From: Chamaea fasciata | Taxonomy: Eukaryota; Chordata; Aves; Passeriformes; Sylviidae | Direction: 5' to 3' | Assembly: GCA_029207755.1 (NCBI GenBank) | Contig: JARCOQ010000016.1 | Span: 13,289,307 to 13,353,306, forward strand | DNA length: 64,000 nucleotides | Shown: piece after piece, positions 22,999-36,200 of the stretch | Layout: every line of letters begins with the position of its first letter | Numbering within the stretch: position 1 is the stretch's first letter | The notes under the pieces: generated by a model | Seen by the model: only the letters and a program-made list of their open reading frames with translations | Database searches by the model: none | Told to the model about the DNA's origin: nothing | Program-made: the position numbers and the translations under genes

Positions 22999-23425
22999 GA
23001 GATTTGTAACCACACAGGAATTCCAAGCCATGGAGAAAGAGCTAGAGGATGTAAAGGAAGACCTGAAATGCCTGAAGTGGAAGGTGAGACACATCGGGGA
23101 GACGGTGCAGCCCCTGGCCGAGGACAGCAAGAGGTACAATGGCTACACCCTGATGGAGCTCAAGGCCATGGTGCAGTTTGAGGATGACCCTTACAAGGCT
23201 GCCCACAAGATCCTCACCGCCCTCTTCAGTGATGTCTACTGGCCACAGCACCCAGCCACCGAGCAGGCCTGCAACTCCCGCTCCCTGCCCAAGCCCAGAA
23301 TAGACCCAGAGCTGTACATGGTCTACTGTGACATTCTGAAAAGCATATTCCCTGGAATTAGCAGCCAGACCTTGAGGGAGGAGACACAACACATGCAGAA
23401 AAGCACCCAGAAAGCAGTGCAGTAA
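22999..23425 (+). CDS. Coiled coil plus BEN-like domain, terminal coding exon
   Basis: The 142 codons start RFVTTQEF. Residues ~5-35 form a charged heptad-like helix with EKELEDVKEDLKCLKWKV. From residue ~50 the pattern fits a BEN domain: a helix with MELKAMV, then DDPYKAAHKILTALF, a variable loop with a W-P-Q turn, and the RIDPELYMVYCDILKSIFP segment. BEN domains (NACC1, BANP, BEND family) typically show A..LL..LF and LDP..L..I...V...FP, which is what I match. They bind DNA or proteins in chromatin factors. The family call is by eye, and a profile search against Pfam PF10523 would settle it. It ends at TAA 23423-23425. I do not recognise an orthologue or symbol. Confidence 0.68.
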
Positions 23426-23835
23426 CAGCAGAGCCCGCAGGTGTTGTGCCAAGTGCGAGGTCTGTGGTGACTTTCGAGGACTGGACTGTGGTAGGCCCCG
23501 TCGGTTGAGTCTGTCCCTTTTAGGTATGGATTGTCTGTGAAGGTGTTGGTGAGCTCTGAGCCCTCACGCCACTTGCCCAGTGACACAGAGTGGGAGGGCA
23601 TCCTGCCCTCTTCCCACATTTTAGAAAACAATTGCTCCTTTGGTGTCTCTTTCAATCTATGGACGTTTCCTTGTCTCCAGCAACTACAAATGCTGACAAA
23701 AGAATCCCACGAAGGCGTTGTACGTCCAGGCAAGGGCCTTCTCCCAGCCCCAAACAGACCAACCCACCAGCATCTGGGTAGTTTCTATTTTCTAGAGTGT
23801 ATCATTCATTAAATGACATTACTTGTTAGAAAATG
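23426..23835 (+). terminator. 3' UTR and poly(A) signal of the BEN-like unit
   Basis: After the TAA there are about 380 non-coding bases, then ATTAAA at 23808-23813 and a T/GT-rich stretch from 23821. That arrangement fits a cleavage and polyadenylation site near 23830. No earlier AATAAA is present in this stretch. Confidence 0.6.
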
Positions 23836-25831
23836 GTGCCTGTTCTTTTTTTATTTCTTTGTCTAAAAATGCTTTGCACATCAAATCCATCAGCATCGTA
23901 CCTGGAACACACACTGGAATGAGACCTGGTAATTTCAAACCTTCCTCTGCCCAACCGAATCCTTGGTTTCAGGGGCACAAACCCAGGGCACAGTGGTGAG
24001 CAGCTGTGGTAAGCCCAACCAGGACCCCTCCCAGGGTACAAAACTCTGCCGTGTGTCCCTAAATCACCCACCCCGCAGTGGGACAGGGGAAGGTCTGTGA
24101 CCTGCAGCTCTCCCAGTCTGAGGTGACTGGGCTGACAGGCCAGCTCAGATGTGTTAATCCAGATGAAAAGTTGTGGCCCCTCGCAAGGGTCCCTCAAGGC
24201 GAGCACTGCTATGGAGCCTGTCCCAGGGGGAGGAGGCTGCTGGTCATGGAGGACACACAGGAAAATGGCCCTGGAACTCCTTCCTCCCCATCTGGGAATA
24301 AGCAACGTGCCATGGATGAACCGTTTGTCCCCCAGGTTCTGCCCACAGGCCTGGCCTTGCAGGCTGCTCTGTAAAGGTGACAGTGGAGGGCTGGAGGGAT
24401 GTCCCTGTGCTACGTTGCTCAGTGTCAGTGGCAGCCACACTCCCCTGCCCCACTGGTTCACCCAGTCCCTCTCAGAGTCAGAGTCACTTCCCTGGTGGCA
24501 GTGTGACAACCACGTCAAACCCCAGAACACGTCCATCCTGCTGCTCCTGCCAGGCCCCGAGGAGGGCAAGAGGTAACCTGAGAGTTCAGCCCCCCTTCCC
24601 CTCTGCTGGGCTATAATCCACTTCTAAAGCTTATTCCAAAAACAACAGGGAGGAGAAAAAAAACAATTACAAAACCACTGAAAGCAGATCATTCCCAGTG
24701 CCACCACAGATCCAGACACCTTGGGCGATGGGAGGGGGCCACAGCCACACTCTGAACCTGCTGGGCACATCTCCATGGGGACACTGACTTTAGTGGCAGA
24801 GCTCCCACCTGCCTTTCAGCAGGACGGTCCCTGCTGCACTCACAATGACATTGGTTTAAGCTCCCTGTCGTTAGCAATTTATTTCACTTCCAAGCTGCTG
24901 TGCAGACCCAGCCCACGAAGCCTCTCCGTGCCACACTGCAGCCAAGATCCACCAGCACAGCTGGCACCTCCAGGTACCTCCAGGGATAACAGGGTTGTGC
25001 ACGGTGTCCCTTGGGACAGTGACAGCACCCAGAGGGACTGGGAACAGCCAGCTCCCTCCACAGGTGGGCACGGGGGTGTGTAGGATGATCGGGGTCACTG
25101 GAGATGCAGTGTCCCCTCAGAGCACATCCCCCAGGGTGGACCATCACAAACCCACTGGAAGGCTCTGTGCACTGTGGAAGGGGTGTCTGAGCCTCACACA
25201 AACACCCCCTGCATCCTGTTCTGCTTTCATGGCTCTTTCTTGCAGGAAAACTGTCCCTTTGGATGACATAGGTGGGACTAGGCTGATCCTCCACCCACGG
25301 GACACACACAGGCACTGTTCCACACTGATTCCTCTGTGGCAGACCAGACCCCCAGCTCCTTCTGAGGTCTCTCTTTGGAGCTTTCCATAATCTCCAGTGG
25401 ACACTGAACTGACAAAACCACATTTAGCAATATCAGTCTTTAAATGTTGCATTGCCTGCCCTCCCTGCCTGTAAAATCTTGACACATTTGTTCTGTGGGA
25501 ACAAGCTCTGTGGTTTCTCATGTTCATGAGGCCAGATTTTCTCTTTTAGCCTCATTCTCCTCATGCCTCAGACCCAGCACAAGCCCATGAATTATTTTTA
25601 TTAACCTTACATAATCAGGGCTGGTTCTATCACACAATGTCAGTTCTGGGTCCTTTCAGGTTCCAGTGTCTTCTTCTACAGGGTCAGTTGTGCTGTGAAT
25701 CACCTCCACCCACTCTGGAGAGGTGCATCAGGTCTTTTACCCTGATAGTTCTTGGCTTTTAGCTATTCCAGTGGAATTTCCAGGTTATTTGCATCCAGCT
25801 GGAGCTGGCCAGTCTTGTCAGAGCTTCTATA

Positions 25832-25832
<1 letters not shown>

Positions 25833-25894
<62 letters not shown>
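25833..25894. repeat. (TTA)n microsatellite
   Basis: A perfect TTA/ATT trinucleotide run of about 20 copies. It produces poly-Leu and poly-Ile reading frames that are artefacts. Confidence 0.98.
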
Positions 25895-27127
25895 GTATCT
25901 GCATCTTCTGAGCCCTCCAGTCCATCCCAGAGCCTTGCCAGCCACAGCAGCCCAAGTGCTCAGCTGCAAGGGAAGGGGAAGAAAGCAGCAGTTCCTTGTA
26001 CTTGAGGCACCTTCTCTGATTTCTCTACAGGTAGAAAAATCCACTGGTTTTCTACTAATTTTCCTCTTGTTGACGTGCATTACCAAGTCCTTTCATCCCT
26101 CCACAAGTCTCAGCTTTCCCTGCTGCTTTTCTGGGGAGAGAAGCACAGCTGTCTGCCCACAACCCCAAAGAGTTTTTCTGTGTCCAGTCTATTTTTTTCT
26201 GCATTCACCCACTTCTAACACAACAGGAGGGCGAGGGCTGGCCGCCCACACCTGCAGGAAGAGCCCTTCTCCCTGCAGAGTACAGAACTGAGTTAGCACA
26301 ACCAAACTAAGACAGCAGTGTCTTAAATATCCAGGCCTGAATGCCATTTTTTGGCGTTGATTTTTAACATCCTGTGCTTGCCAGAATGTGCCCTGTTACA
26401 AGCTTGCTCTGTCTTAAGGCTCTAGGTCTTGCTGCCTGGTATTCAGACAGAAAAGCAATTACACAGCCCCATTACTGTGACAGTTAAAGAGATTCAGCCA
26501 TTGTTCTTCCTGGACAATTCACACTGATTCCAAACCCTCCTGCACGGCCCCTTAGCATAAATAAGCCCTCTCTCCAAAATGTTATCACCTTCACTTGTAT
26601 GGAGGCAGGCAGGGCAGGCAATCAGACACACAGTGAAAAATTAGCCTTTAAATCCACGCTGCATTCTGTCTACTCTTCATTAAACTATTTTTTTTTTCCT
26701 TGAACACATATTCTCGAGTTCCAAGACCCAATACCCGACCAAATTACTTTCTTTCCTTTTCTCTCTTAACCACAGGCATTACGTTTGCTATTTTCCAGCC
26801 ATGCCCTGATCGAGAGTCATTAGTATCACACTCATCCAAGGGACATGCTGGCTGCTAGGACTCATCCTGCCTGTATCCTGAGGGCCTCAGAGCCGTGGCA
26901 CAGGCTGCCTTCCCCCGTGTCACCTCCCAGAGCAGATGTCTGGTCAGAAGTGTGAGGACAACAATACTTTTTGCAGCCTCGGGCAATCTGTAGTTTGCAC
27001 TGATTGATTGCATTAAATAAGCAACCTATTAATATCCCCCCTGCTGTGGCTCCATGGGCTCCAGTTGGCAGAACAGATTCTGCAGCAGATAAGTTGTGTT
27101 AAACAGAGGGTCCTGATGCATACTGCT

Positions 27128-27215
27128 CGTGGAATCACAGAATAATTTTAGCTGGAAAGAGCCTCTGGAGGTCAGCTTGTCCAACCCCTCTGATCAGACA
27201 GCATTCCAGTAAAAA
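27128..27215 (-). repeat. CR1 LINE 3' end, short fragment
   Basis: The + strand reads GAATCACAGAATAATTTTAG, then CTGGAAAGAGCCTCTGGAGG and CAGCTTGTCCAACCCC. This is the reverse-complement CR1 3' terminus, with only about 90 bases retained. Confidence 0.8.
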
Positions 27216-28799
27216 ACCTGAATAATAAACTCTGTGCTGCAAAAACTAAACCATTGCAATAAAGACAATCTTCTAACAACACCAACAACAACACTTTAAA
27301 AAGAATAAAAGAACTTAATTTACATCTGCATCAGTGGATAAGGAAGATAAATGGCAAACTTTTTGTAGCACTGAGGTTTGGAGGGCTCTTTGCTGTGGTT
27401 AGATCTACATGCATCACCAAGTCATTTATCAGCCTTCTCATTAATATCTCTAATGCATAATTGCAGTCAAAGTCACTCATTGAACCATGCATTTTATGAC
27501 CTCAAGGGTTACCCCTTTGTACTGTTAATAATAATATCCCTGCATAATGCAAATGCTTTATGCAAAACAAGTCCACCAGCTCTTCTGTTTTATGACTTAA
27601 AATATAGCACAGCAAGTTTTAGGCAACTGTCTGCATCTTTATATCAATTACAGGCATCATCTGTCCTGAATTGTGAGTCACAAGGGCTTGGGCAGTGCCA
27701 TTAATTACCAGTAATGCCTTCTCCATTATTCCTACCTGAATGTCTGCTCCTCATGATGTGTTCTCTATGCATTTATATATCCAGTGCCTCTGGCACACTC
27801 CATTTCAACCTGACTTCAGTAATTTTCACAATAAACCTACAATCTTTGTTTCCCAAGGTGAAAGTGCCTCCCTTTTCCATTTCTCCCATCCATCCGTTTC
27901 TGTGAGTGGTTACTTTTCCACTCTGAGCAGGAGCCCTCCCCCATGGACCCCTCCCTTCCTCAGAGTGTGACAGGGAAACAAGTGCCCTATAAATCATCTC
28001 TGGACACTTATTCCCACCCCACAGGCAGGTGGCAAAAGTGCAGATGTCCTGGGGGCCTTAAGGCTGCTCCCCTGGGGAGTGACAAGAGTGACACTGGGGC
28101 GTCCCAAAGGGCTTCAGACCAGCACACAAGGACAGAACACTGATCCTCCCGAGCACTGCCCTGAGAAATGCAGATCAGAGCTTCTTGCAGATTTATTATG
28201 AAAAGTAAATTATCTGAGTGGCCCAAAGAGAGTGATTAAAATACACATCAGTGTCTTGCTGGGTCAGTGGGTTTTGATCAGATCTCCCATTTTGTGTTAA
28301 TATTCAGATACGTTACTACCCCAGAGAGATGAATAATAGTGGCTATTTAATTTCTCTGACAATATTAAACATAATGAAAAGTCATACTATCATCCCACAT
28401 CCTTCCCCATGAATTCTGGCCACCGACAGATCTCCTGTTGGTAATGGAAATGTCACTTTGATTCATCTGTTCACCAACAAATCCTTACCAAACAATTTCC
28501 AGTATATAGCAAGCCATCCCAAAACATTCCTTTGGAAACAAGCCAGAACTGACATTCACTGTAAATTAGTTTTTACCACTGTTTAGGCTCAGACCATTTC
28601 AGGTAGCTTTGCTACTTACTTTATTTTTAGCAGTGTCTCCAGCATACCAGGAAAGAGGTGGATCATAAGACTTCTGCTAATCTGCAAATCTGAAATGACA
28701 GTTGAGAGATGGAATTTATTATTACACAGCTCAATGACAACAACAGAGATGACCTTTCTGCAATGCCAGAAGTCTTATCCATGCTGATCTGTGCCTTTA

Positions 28800-28975
28800 A
28801 TTTAGGGGAGCAAGGAGTACAGGTTATTACGTGTCAAAGGAAAAAGTTTTTCCCTATTAGGACAGTTAAGTGTTAAAGCAGATTTCCCCAGAGAGGCTGT
28901 GCATCCTCCATCCCTAGAAATTTGCCAGGCCAAACTGCTTGAAGATCTGTGTAACCTGGTCTGACTTCTGTAAGG
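28800..28975 (+). repeat. CR1 LINE fragment, sense orientation
   Basis: It carries AAAGTTTTTCCCTATTAGGA, CAGAGAGGCTGTGCATCCTC, CATCCCTAGAAATTTGCCAG and GATCTGTGTAACCTGGTCTG in that order. That is the layout of the CR1 3' region in sense orientation. It is old and diverged. Confidence 0.65.
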
Positions 28976-30206
28976 TTAAAAAAAAACCAAAACCAAAAAA
29001 AACCGAGGTGTGTAATTGCAGCAAGCAGTCAGGGAAACCTTTGATGAATGGGAGCACAGAGCCAGGAATAATAAGAGGCAGAACAGCCCCGCTGGGGAGT
29101 TACAGGACTGAGCCCCACCGTGTCCCAGCTCCCTGTGCTGGCCAGAGCATCCTCCTGCTGTGCTGGGGCTCCCTCGGCCCTCGGGCCTTTCAGACGAGAC
29201 ATAAAAGCTCTTTCTTGCTCAAGATGAAAGTCCTTTCCCCAGCTTGTTCCACACAGAAACCTCTGTTCTGGCAGCCACCTCACACTGTCAGGCAGAAGAG
29301 CATTCTCAGTGAAAGAGATAAAAGGGCTCAGCTGTCCTGGCTCGTCGTATTTACCACAGGAACCTCCTCTTCCCCCAGCACAATGGTCCCCTTGGGTGAG
29401 GATTCATTTCCCTGAGAAACCTTCCCAGCCACGGCAGCTTCCTCCATGTTCCCTTTCCCTGCTGCTGACCACACTTGCTGTGCATCCCAGCATTTGCCCC
29501 ACATCTGTTTCAGCTGCAGCTGCACTGACTGGGGACAGTTTGGAGACCAGATCAGGGATAGAGACAGTTCAGTCCAGAACCCTTAGCTGGGCTCACACCC
29601 TCAGGAGGCAGCAGCTGAGTACCAGTCTCTTCCTCGCCCTTATGATGGCTCTGAGGTGCAGTGTCCAGACCCAAAACTTCCCCCTCCACTGCTTCCACCC
29701 CAGGCTCCTCCAGGGCCACAAGACTTTCAGGTTGTAAATGCTCTTTTGCTGAGACGGAGACTTGGCTGTTCCTAAGTTCTTTTAACACTCCCTGATATTC
29801 ACCACCACGTGCTTAGCCCAGCACAATGTTCTGTCAAAAACCAGTGTGCAGCTCCTTTCCCTGTTAGATCCAGAGAACCTGAGGAAAATAAGCAATGGAG
29901 CTCTGAAAGAACAAATTCCCCAAGCAGCAAAGCTGCATTTCACTTCTTGCATTTTTCAGGGCAGCATTTTCCCTGAGGAACACATCTGCTCCTATCCCCT
30001 CACTCTGTTTTCATCCTCCTCAAGCTCCATTCCATGAACCTCCTGCACAAGCTGGACCTTACCTCAGGTGCCACATTGAGGCCAATAAAATCCTGGAATT
30101 CTTTCATGTGCTGTTTCCCTCCATCATTCTTTTGGATATTTTTATTTTACAGTTGGGTGAGAGAGCTGCCTGCTTTAGTAACTGAGGAGTTATGAATGCT
30201 CTGGTC

Positions 30207-30292
30207 TGGTTGACAGGGTGGTGATCAGTCACAGGTTGGACTCGATGATCTTGGAGGTCTTTTCTACCCTGAATGCTTCTGTGATATCTTAG
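30207..30292 (+). repeat. CR1 LINE 3' end, sense orientation
   Basis: The block contains GGTTGGACTCGATGATCTTG, then GAGGTCTTTTCTACCC and a terminal AATGCTTCTGTGATAT. The ending matches the CR1 3' microsatellite-like terminus (ATTCTGTG type). Confidence 0.8.
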
Positions 30293-33200
30293 AGGGAGGA
30301 GCTGAGTGTGAGCTAATCCTGTCTGTCTGATGTATTTCCTTGCATTTATAGTTCCCCAAGATGCCCATCCTCTTTCCACAACCTGCACAAAGTCTGTGCA
30401 CGCTGGCATTTTTGGAAGTCCCATGAGCAATAGGACAGAGACCAACACTAGGAGCTTGTGAGTCAAGTTGATTTTAGTCACACCCTGAGACCCTGAGGGA
30501 GCTGAAATCTAAAGGCAGGATCTCACTGTGGTCTCACTGCATAATTGAGACCTTCCAGAAATAACCAGGACACCCAGGGAAGGTGGCTCACGGATTGTGT
30601 GGTTTTCCTCTCCTAACTAGAGCCAGAGCAGTGAGCCATGGGTGGAGGCTCATGGGGTGTTGGAAGCAATATTCCAGGCTGGGAAACTCCTACCCTGCTG
30701 CTCATTGGGATGGTCAGTCCTCTCCTTCAGCCAGCAGCTCAGGAACAGAACACCAGAGAGCTGTCACAGAAGTTGTACAGCCTGATTTCCCCCTTCTCCA
30801 GTAATTTCTAGGTCAGTAAGAAGAAGTCACCAATTGCAAATGTTTCCTTTTGGGCTCAGATCTTAACATTGCAGCACTTCACAGGGTCTTGAGCCAGGGT
30901 GAAGGGAACTGATGCTGTCAGACAAGGGTGGAAAATTGATCTCTTCCCAGCAAGATTTAGAGGCCAGTTGGACAAGAAATTACTCCAGCTAGGCACTCGG
31001 TCCCCATCTCTCAGCTCTTCCTGCAGCTTGGAGATTCACTCTATAATTGGTTTCTTAGTCCACATTTTATCCTCAGCTGACAGAATTCCATTAGGGTGAT
31101 ACAAGCTGTGTGATAAAGGGATGTTTGTGTCTCACATGGGCTGTAAGTCATTTCTCAGCAAACACGCAAATAGTCACAGAAATGGGCAAAGAGGCCACTG
31201 AGCCAGGAATTCCCTTCCCGTGCTCTGGCCAGCAGGGCCTCAGCCCACAGAGGGAAGTAAACCCTCCTAAAGTGTCACTCTGCTCCCTCTCTGCTCTTCA
31301 GAGGAGACACCTCCAAAATGAACAGCTCTCCTGCAGCATTTCTGGGCACACAACAGCCCAGCAAGCACACAGCACTGCCATCCCCAAAAATAGGGACCCC
31401 ACACAAACAGGAGCCACGGCACTGTGACACAGGGGTGGGTGACACCCTCGATCAGAGAGCAAGTGCCCTTCATATGAGAAATGTAAGAAATGAAACTAAT
31501 CCTGCAACACATCTGAGCACGTTTGTCTGGAGAGTGAAACGGGTTGGTCACACCAGCAAGGCAGAACAGTGACTCTGAGCAGCACTTTCAGAATAGTTTT
31601 GGCAGACAAATTGACCTTCTAAGCATGATGATGCAGCTAAAAGATAGTTATGATGGGAAAAAAAGCTAAAAGGGAACCCAGGAAGGTGCCTCAAATGCTG
31701 CAGGGTGCACAGTTTCAGGACCTGCAGTATCTGGTGAAGGACAATGGTGAAGCCACCTGGTGCCCGTTGGAGTTTACGTTCCTTGAAGAATGTTGGAAGA
31801 TATTTGGCTACTTCAGTGACTTCTACCAGAGGAGCAGCTCCTATTGGAGCTCAGCCTCCTGGATCAGCAGCCCACAAGGTTTGGATTCTCACCACTGGCT
31901 CTATTCCCCTGGATGGTGTGGAGCTGCACGGAGTGAGGACAGAGAGAGCAGAAGGGAATGGGAAATGCTTCTCTTAGCAATCCATCAAAGGAAACCTGAC
32001 TTCAACCCCTGCATGTGGGAGAACCCCAATGTCAATGCAGCCCTTCATGGTTTGCTCCTACCCAACTTCTGCTGGGAAGTGAGCGTTTCCTGGAAACTTC
32101 AGAAAGCTTAAAGACTCCCCATTCAACTTCCTTCATGCACTGCTCTCCCCCTCACAGCCTCACTGGCAGCAGCTCCTCTCTCTGGCCATGGCAGGGTGTT
32201 CCCAGACCTCCATCCAGTCCCACAGCACCCAGTCCCTCCTGGGCACTGTCAGTGCCACCAGCCCAGCACACATCTCTGACGTGGTAGGGCAGGGACATGG
32301 TACAAGTGCAGCAGGAGCAGGTTTTACAGAGAACAGCACCACCTGAGCAGGATGCTGTAGTGCAATTCATGTCCCAGTCCAGCCTAAGCCATGAGCAGGG
32401 CTCAGTTTAATTCAGCTGCTAGATGTAGCTCCTACGAGTTCGTGGATGAGTGTCCTGACTCAGGAACACAACTTTCCATGTCTTCTGTGCTGCCCTTTGC
32501 ACCCTGCATCACTGCTTGCTCCCTTATCCATGGAGAGATGCCTCTCCCTGTTTAAATGCTCCTGGATTAAAGCATAAAAAGGCAGAAATTGAAAAGTTGT
32601 AGGCCTTCCCAGGTATTTCAGATTACACTGTGAAGACTGACAAAAATATCTTATTCTAGATCAAAAAGTAGGCATCCTGGCATGTACTTCCTCAGAGATT
32701 ATTTCTTTATCCTCTGCCCTTCTCAGTGTCATTGTGGGACAAACAAATTCATTTCTGTTATCTTGATTCAAGCCCTTTAAATCCAACCACAGCAGGTGAA
32801 GGTGAGCAACTATGGCATAAAGGTCTTTGTGGGGCCCAGATATTGAAACTGAGTGAAACTTAAGTAATTTGCATCAAAATCTTAAGCAAGAATTCCTGTG
32901 AATCCTTCCTTTTACTTCGCTGTGCTTTTGACAATGTCAAATGATGTTACGGGGCACATCCTTGTTGAATTACTCCTGCTGAAACTGTGCCTGACATTGA
33001 CTCAAGAGCTCCGTGGGGATTTTCTTGATTGCATGTTTACTCTTCCTCTTGTCCCTCCTGTAAATGCCAGTCTGACATGAATGTACTTGTGAGTAGTTAG
33101 TTTAAAAAAAGGTGAAAAATGGAATAAAGCCTTTTTTTAATCCTTATTCACTGAGGAATGAGTCAAGTGTCTGTGTTTGAGTGTATAGGGCTGACTAGGA

Positions 33201-36200
33201 CTCTTAATTATCTTTGGTTATATAAAGGGTCATTACATCTCAGCTCCAATTAGGAGGGCAAACACTGACAGCTCCTACCCCACAGAGATGAATGAAGTAT
33301 TTTCTAAACATTATGTTGCTCTCTAGAATGACTGACTGGAACCAAGGACTCCATTAGGCTGTGCCTTGTTGGTTTTTGTCATCCCAGACAGCAGGCTGGC
33401 AAACTCTTCTTTCACACACAGACACTGCAGGGGAGGATGTTCCACAACTTGACAATCTTTTAAAATATTTTCAAGACTGTCATGGTCTTTCCACAATGTG
33501 GCAGTTGTGGGCAATCTCCTGAATGGGCTGGAAGAGGATGGTAAATGTTTAAGCCATTGCAGTCTGTGGCAGATGCCAGACCAGCTGCACTGGATACAGA
33601 TTTCCAGGGGCAAAAGGTGTTGAAAACTGGCTGCAGTCAACAACTGAGGTGAGAAAGATTTGGTGGCAGAGAAACACAGAGAGAATTGTGACCCATCTGA
33701 GCTCGACCAAATAGTTTGCAATAATTTCCCAAACCTGGAGCATTAGGGTTGAAAAATCGTTAGCCCAGCACGCAGGACGTGAGATGCTGCAGACAGACAC
33801 AGAGAATACAGGTGTCACAGAAGGCCTCTCCCCCTCATACCTTTTCAGATCAATAACAGAGATGCTGTTCAGTGCCAGGAAACAGCAGATTTCATTTCTC
33901 TGCACAGCCAATGCAATTTTCTCAGAACAAACAACGTGACAGGCCCCATCCCATCTAGAGATTGCCGACATGACAAATCTGTGATTGTGCTTTAAGCCTT
34001 GAATACCTTGCTACACTCTCTCCCCTTCCAAATACACACATTTGTATCTGCTCTGAGCCCTTCCAATACCCCTCCCCTCAGCTCCTCCTCTTTTTCATTT
34101 GGAGTTGCCTGTTATATGATTTGGAGCAAAAATTAGCACTTGGGTTTTGGTAGAATTACACCAGAAACAGAGGGGACAGTTCTCAGAAGAAGAGAGTTCT
34201 TTAGTCAGTGCAGCTTGGGAAGAGCCCTTAAACAAAGTACAATGTATGCACACACACTATTTTACATTTAATAGTCAAGTTGTTTATATTTAGTACAAAA
34301 TAAATTCTTTTGCTCCATCAGTACACAGAAACCTGGGAAATGCATTGTTATCTTGTGTCCTTTCAGCTCAGGCAACAGCAGTGAAGTTTTAATAAGCAAA
34401 TATACAAGATACTCCAGTCGTCACAGGGCAGAGAGGGAAGCAGCACAGTTTGATTCTAAACTGAGCTGCACCAGTATCTCTGGTTCATGTGTAAAAGCAC
34501 ATCCTGACTTCAGTGTTCAGTTCTCTCTGGAAACAATCACAGAATCACAGGAATGAGCAAGTTCTAAGTGAGAATCCATGGAAGAGATTTATAGGTTGTC
34601 ACAAACACCAAGTTTTCAGGGAGAAGTCCATTTGCATAGCAAATCCTGCAGCATATTTATTTCGTTAGAGTTTTATTTAAATGACTACATGTGCAGGGTA
34701 TTTTTGTTTAAAAATGCACTTCTCTCCTTACCTTCAGCTATTTAAAAGGCATTTACCATTTCTCAGAAGTGATGATCTGTTGCTGGCAACATCTGGTTAG
34801 TGCAGCACAGAGGCATAGCCTCCTTGTTCATATAAATTCAGGCAAAATAGGAGGAAAAAACTTGCTCTGTAGCAGGAGGACTCTGAAGGATGTGCAGAGT
34901 GCCTGTCAATGGCACTCCAGGCAAAACACCTCACTTGCTTTTTCCATGGTAGTGAAATGATGAAAGAAATAATTATTTCACTGCAAAACATGAAAAGGTG
35001 ACAGCTGAAATGCACTTATTATACCTTGATAAAGCCACTTCCTGATCTCCACTTCCTAAAAGCATCCATCACATTTCTGCAAGCCCAGTGGAACCTGTCG
35101 AGGTGTCAGAAACAGTGGCAGCTCCTACAGACAGCCCTGGCTGTCATCAAAACATGCCCAGAGACAAACAGCTAAAGAGTATTTCCTCTAATAAGTTCAT
35201 TTCCCAGAGAACTATTTACAGGCATCAGAAATAAAGCAACACCTCCTTGTAGTGAAGATCTTCGTGATCATCCAGCTATTATTTAGGAATAAAAGCTTTA
35301 GAAATATTCTAAAAAACCTGTGGACAATCCTGCTTAACTCAAGTTCCCAGTACTTGGCAGAACAGCTGTCAGCAGAAAGGTTCTCACTCTCTCCTTTATG
35401 TTCTTTCTTCCCTGGATTTTCAGTTAAGAGATAAGGGGGGAAATTCAGACAGATCATGTCCAAAAATCCCCCAGGAAACTGAATTCACGCTTTAGATTTC
35501 ATTCTGAAGAAAATTTCCTGTAGCAAATAAAAATGCCTCTCATGAGAGGAGGTGGTTCAGCAGCAGCAGACATAGAAAATCTTCCATTTGGATATGCATA
35601 TTTTGGAGCTCTGGATTGCAGTTACTTAGGGCTGGATGCATTCAGGACTTTCCTTGTTATATTTTCCTCCTCTGCAGTCCTTTCTCATAGATGCAGGTTT
35701 TGGGGCGCAGAGCTGTTGAGGAAAACGAAGGGCTGCTTTAGGACTGTACAGTAACAGTGAAGGCATGGAGTAAATGAGGAACAAAAATGCTCATTTCTCT
35801 TTCCACCCCAGAATGAAGCTGAGCTACCCTTCTCAGTAATGCTCCTGACACTGACAGTGAGTGCTGCCAGCTTTTTCACAATCCCAGGAATTGCTTTCCT
35901 GTGCAACCTGCTCTCAATTCAGGGTTGACACTGTCCTGAGCAGGAGGTTGTACCCTCCCTCAGGAAGGGAACCCTCTGAGGTCTCCTCTAACCCAAATCA
36001 TTCCACAAATGTGTTATCAACACCCTCTGTGGTTGATACCAGCCAGGACTGCAGAGGGGACAGAGCTGAGGCCACCCTCAGCTGGTGACTTCAGAGGTTC
36101 TGAGTCCTCAATGCTGGGAGAGATGTGCTGTCCATGGCAATGACAGCTGTTCTTCACTGGCCAGGTCTGCTCTGGAAGCTAGGATCCCATTCCAATGGGC

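Larger units (their letters stand above)
21888..23425 (+). other. Spliced BEN-like coding unit (two exons), possible GSG1L tail
   Basis: Two exons, 21888-22493 and 22999-23425, join through a split Arg codon (AG|G). They read for 345 codons including the junction residue, ending at TAA. The order is an S/T/P-rich low-complexity part (~200 residues), a short charged coiled coil, then a BEN-like helical domain. A 3' UTR of about 400 bases ends at an ATTAAA signal. The opening frame has no usable ATG before residue 52, so a 5' exon ending in phase 2 is needed. The GSG1L exon ending at 10044 fulfils that on the same strand. If joined, the BEN-like part would be the cytosolic tail of a four-pass membrane protein. 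The alternative is a separate gene with an unseen first exon. Confidence 0.65.

Noticed and set aside
23826..24569. 247-codon ORF on the - strand just after the BEN-like unit
   Set aside because: Lies in GC-rich DNA where stops are rare. The peptide shows no domain and runs antisense into the poly(A) region; no matching splice pattern for a KATNIP exon.
24884..25423. 179-codon ORF on the - strand
   Set aside because: GC-rich chance frame rich in Cys, Trp and Pro, overlapped by equally long frames on the other strand.
25833..25894. Poly-Leu and poly-Ile stretch resembling a membrane segment
   Set aside because: It is the translation of the TTA microsatellite.
31650..32111. 153-codon ORF on the + strand
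   Set aside because: Starts with a plausible Met and basic residues but has no family signature, no acceptor/donor partner and no neighbour to join.
33320..33720. Possible repeat or pseudogene around GGAGGATGTTCCACAACTTG
   Set aside because: The phrase looks CR1-like, but the rest does not follow the CR1 order and I could not extend it.
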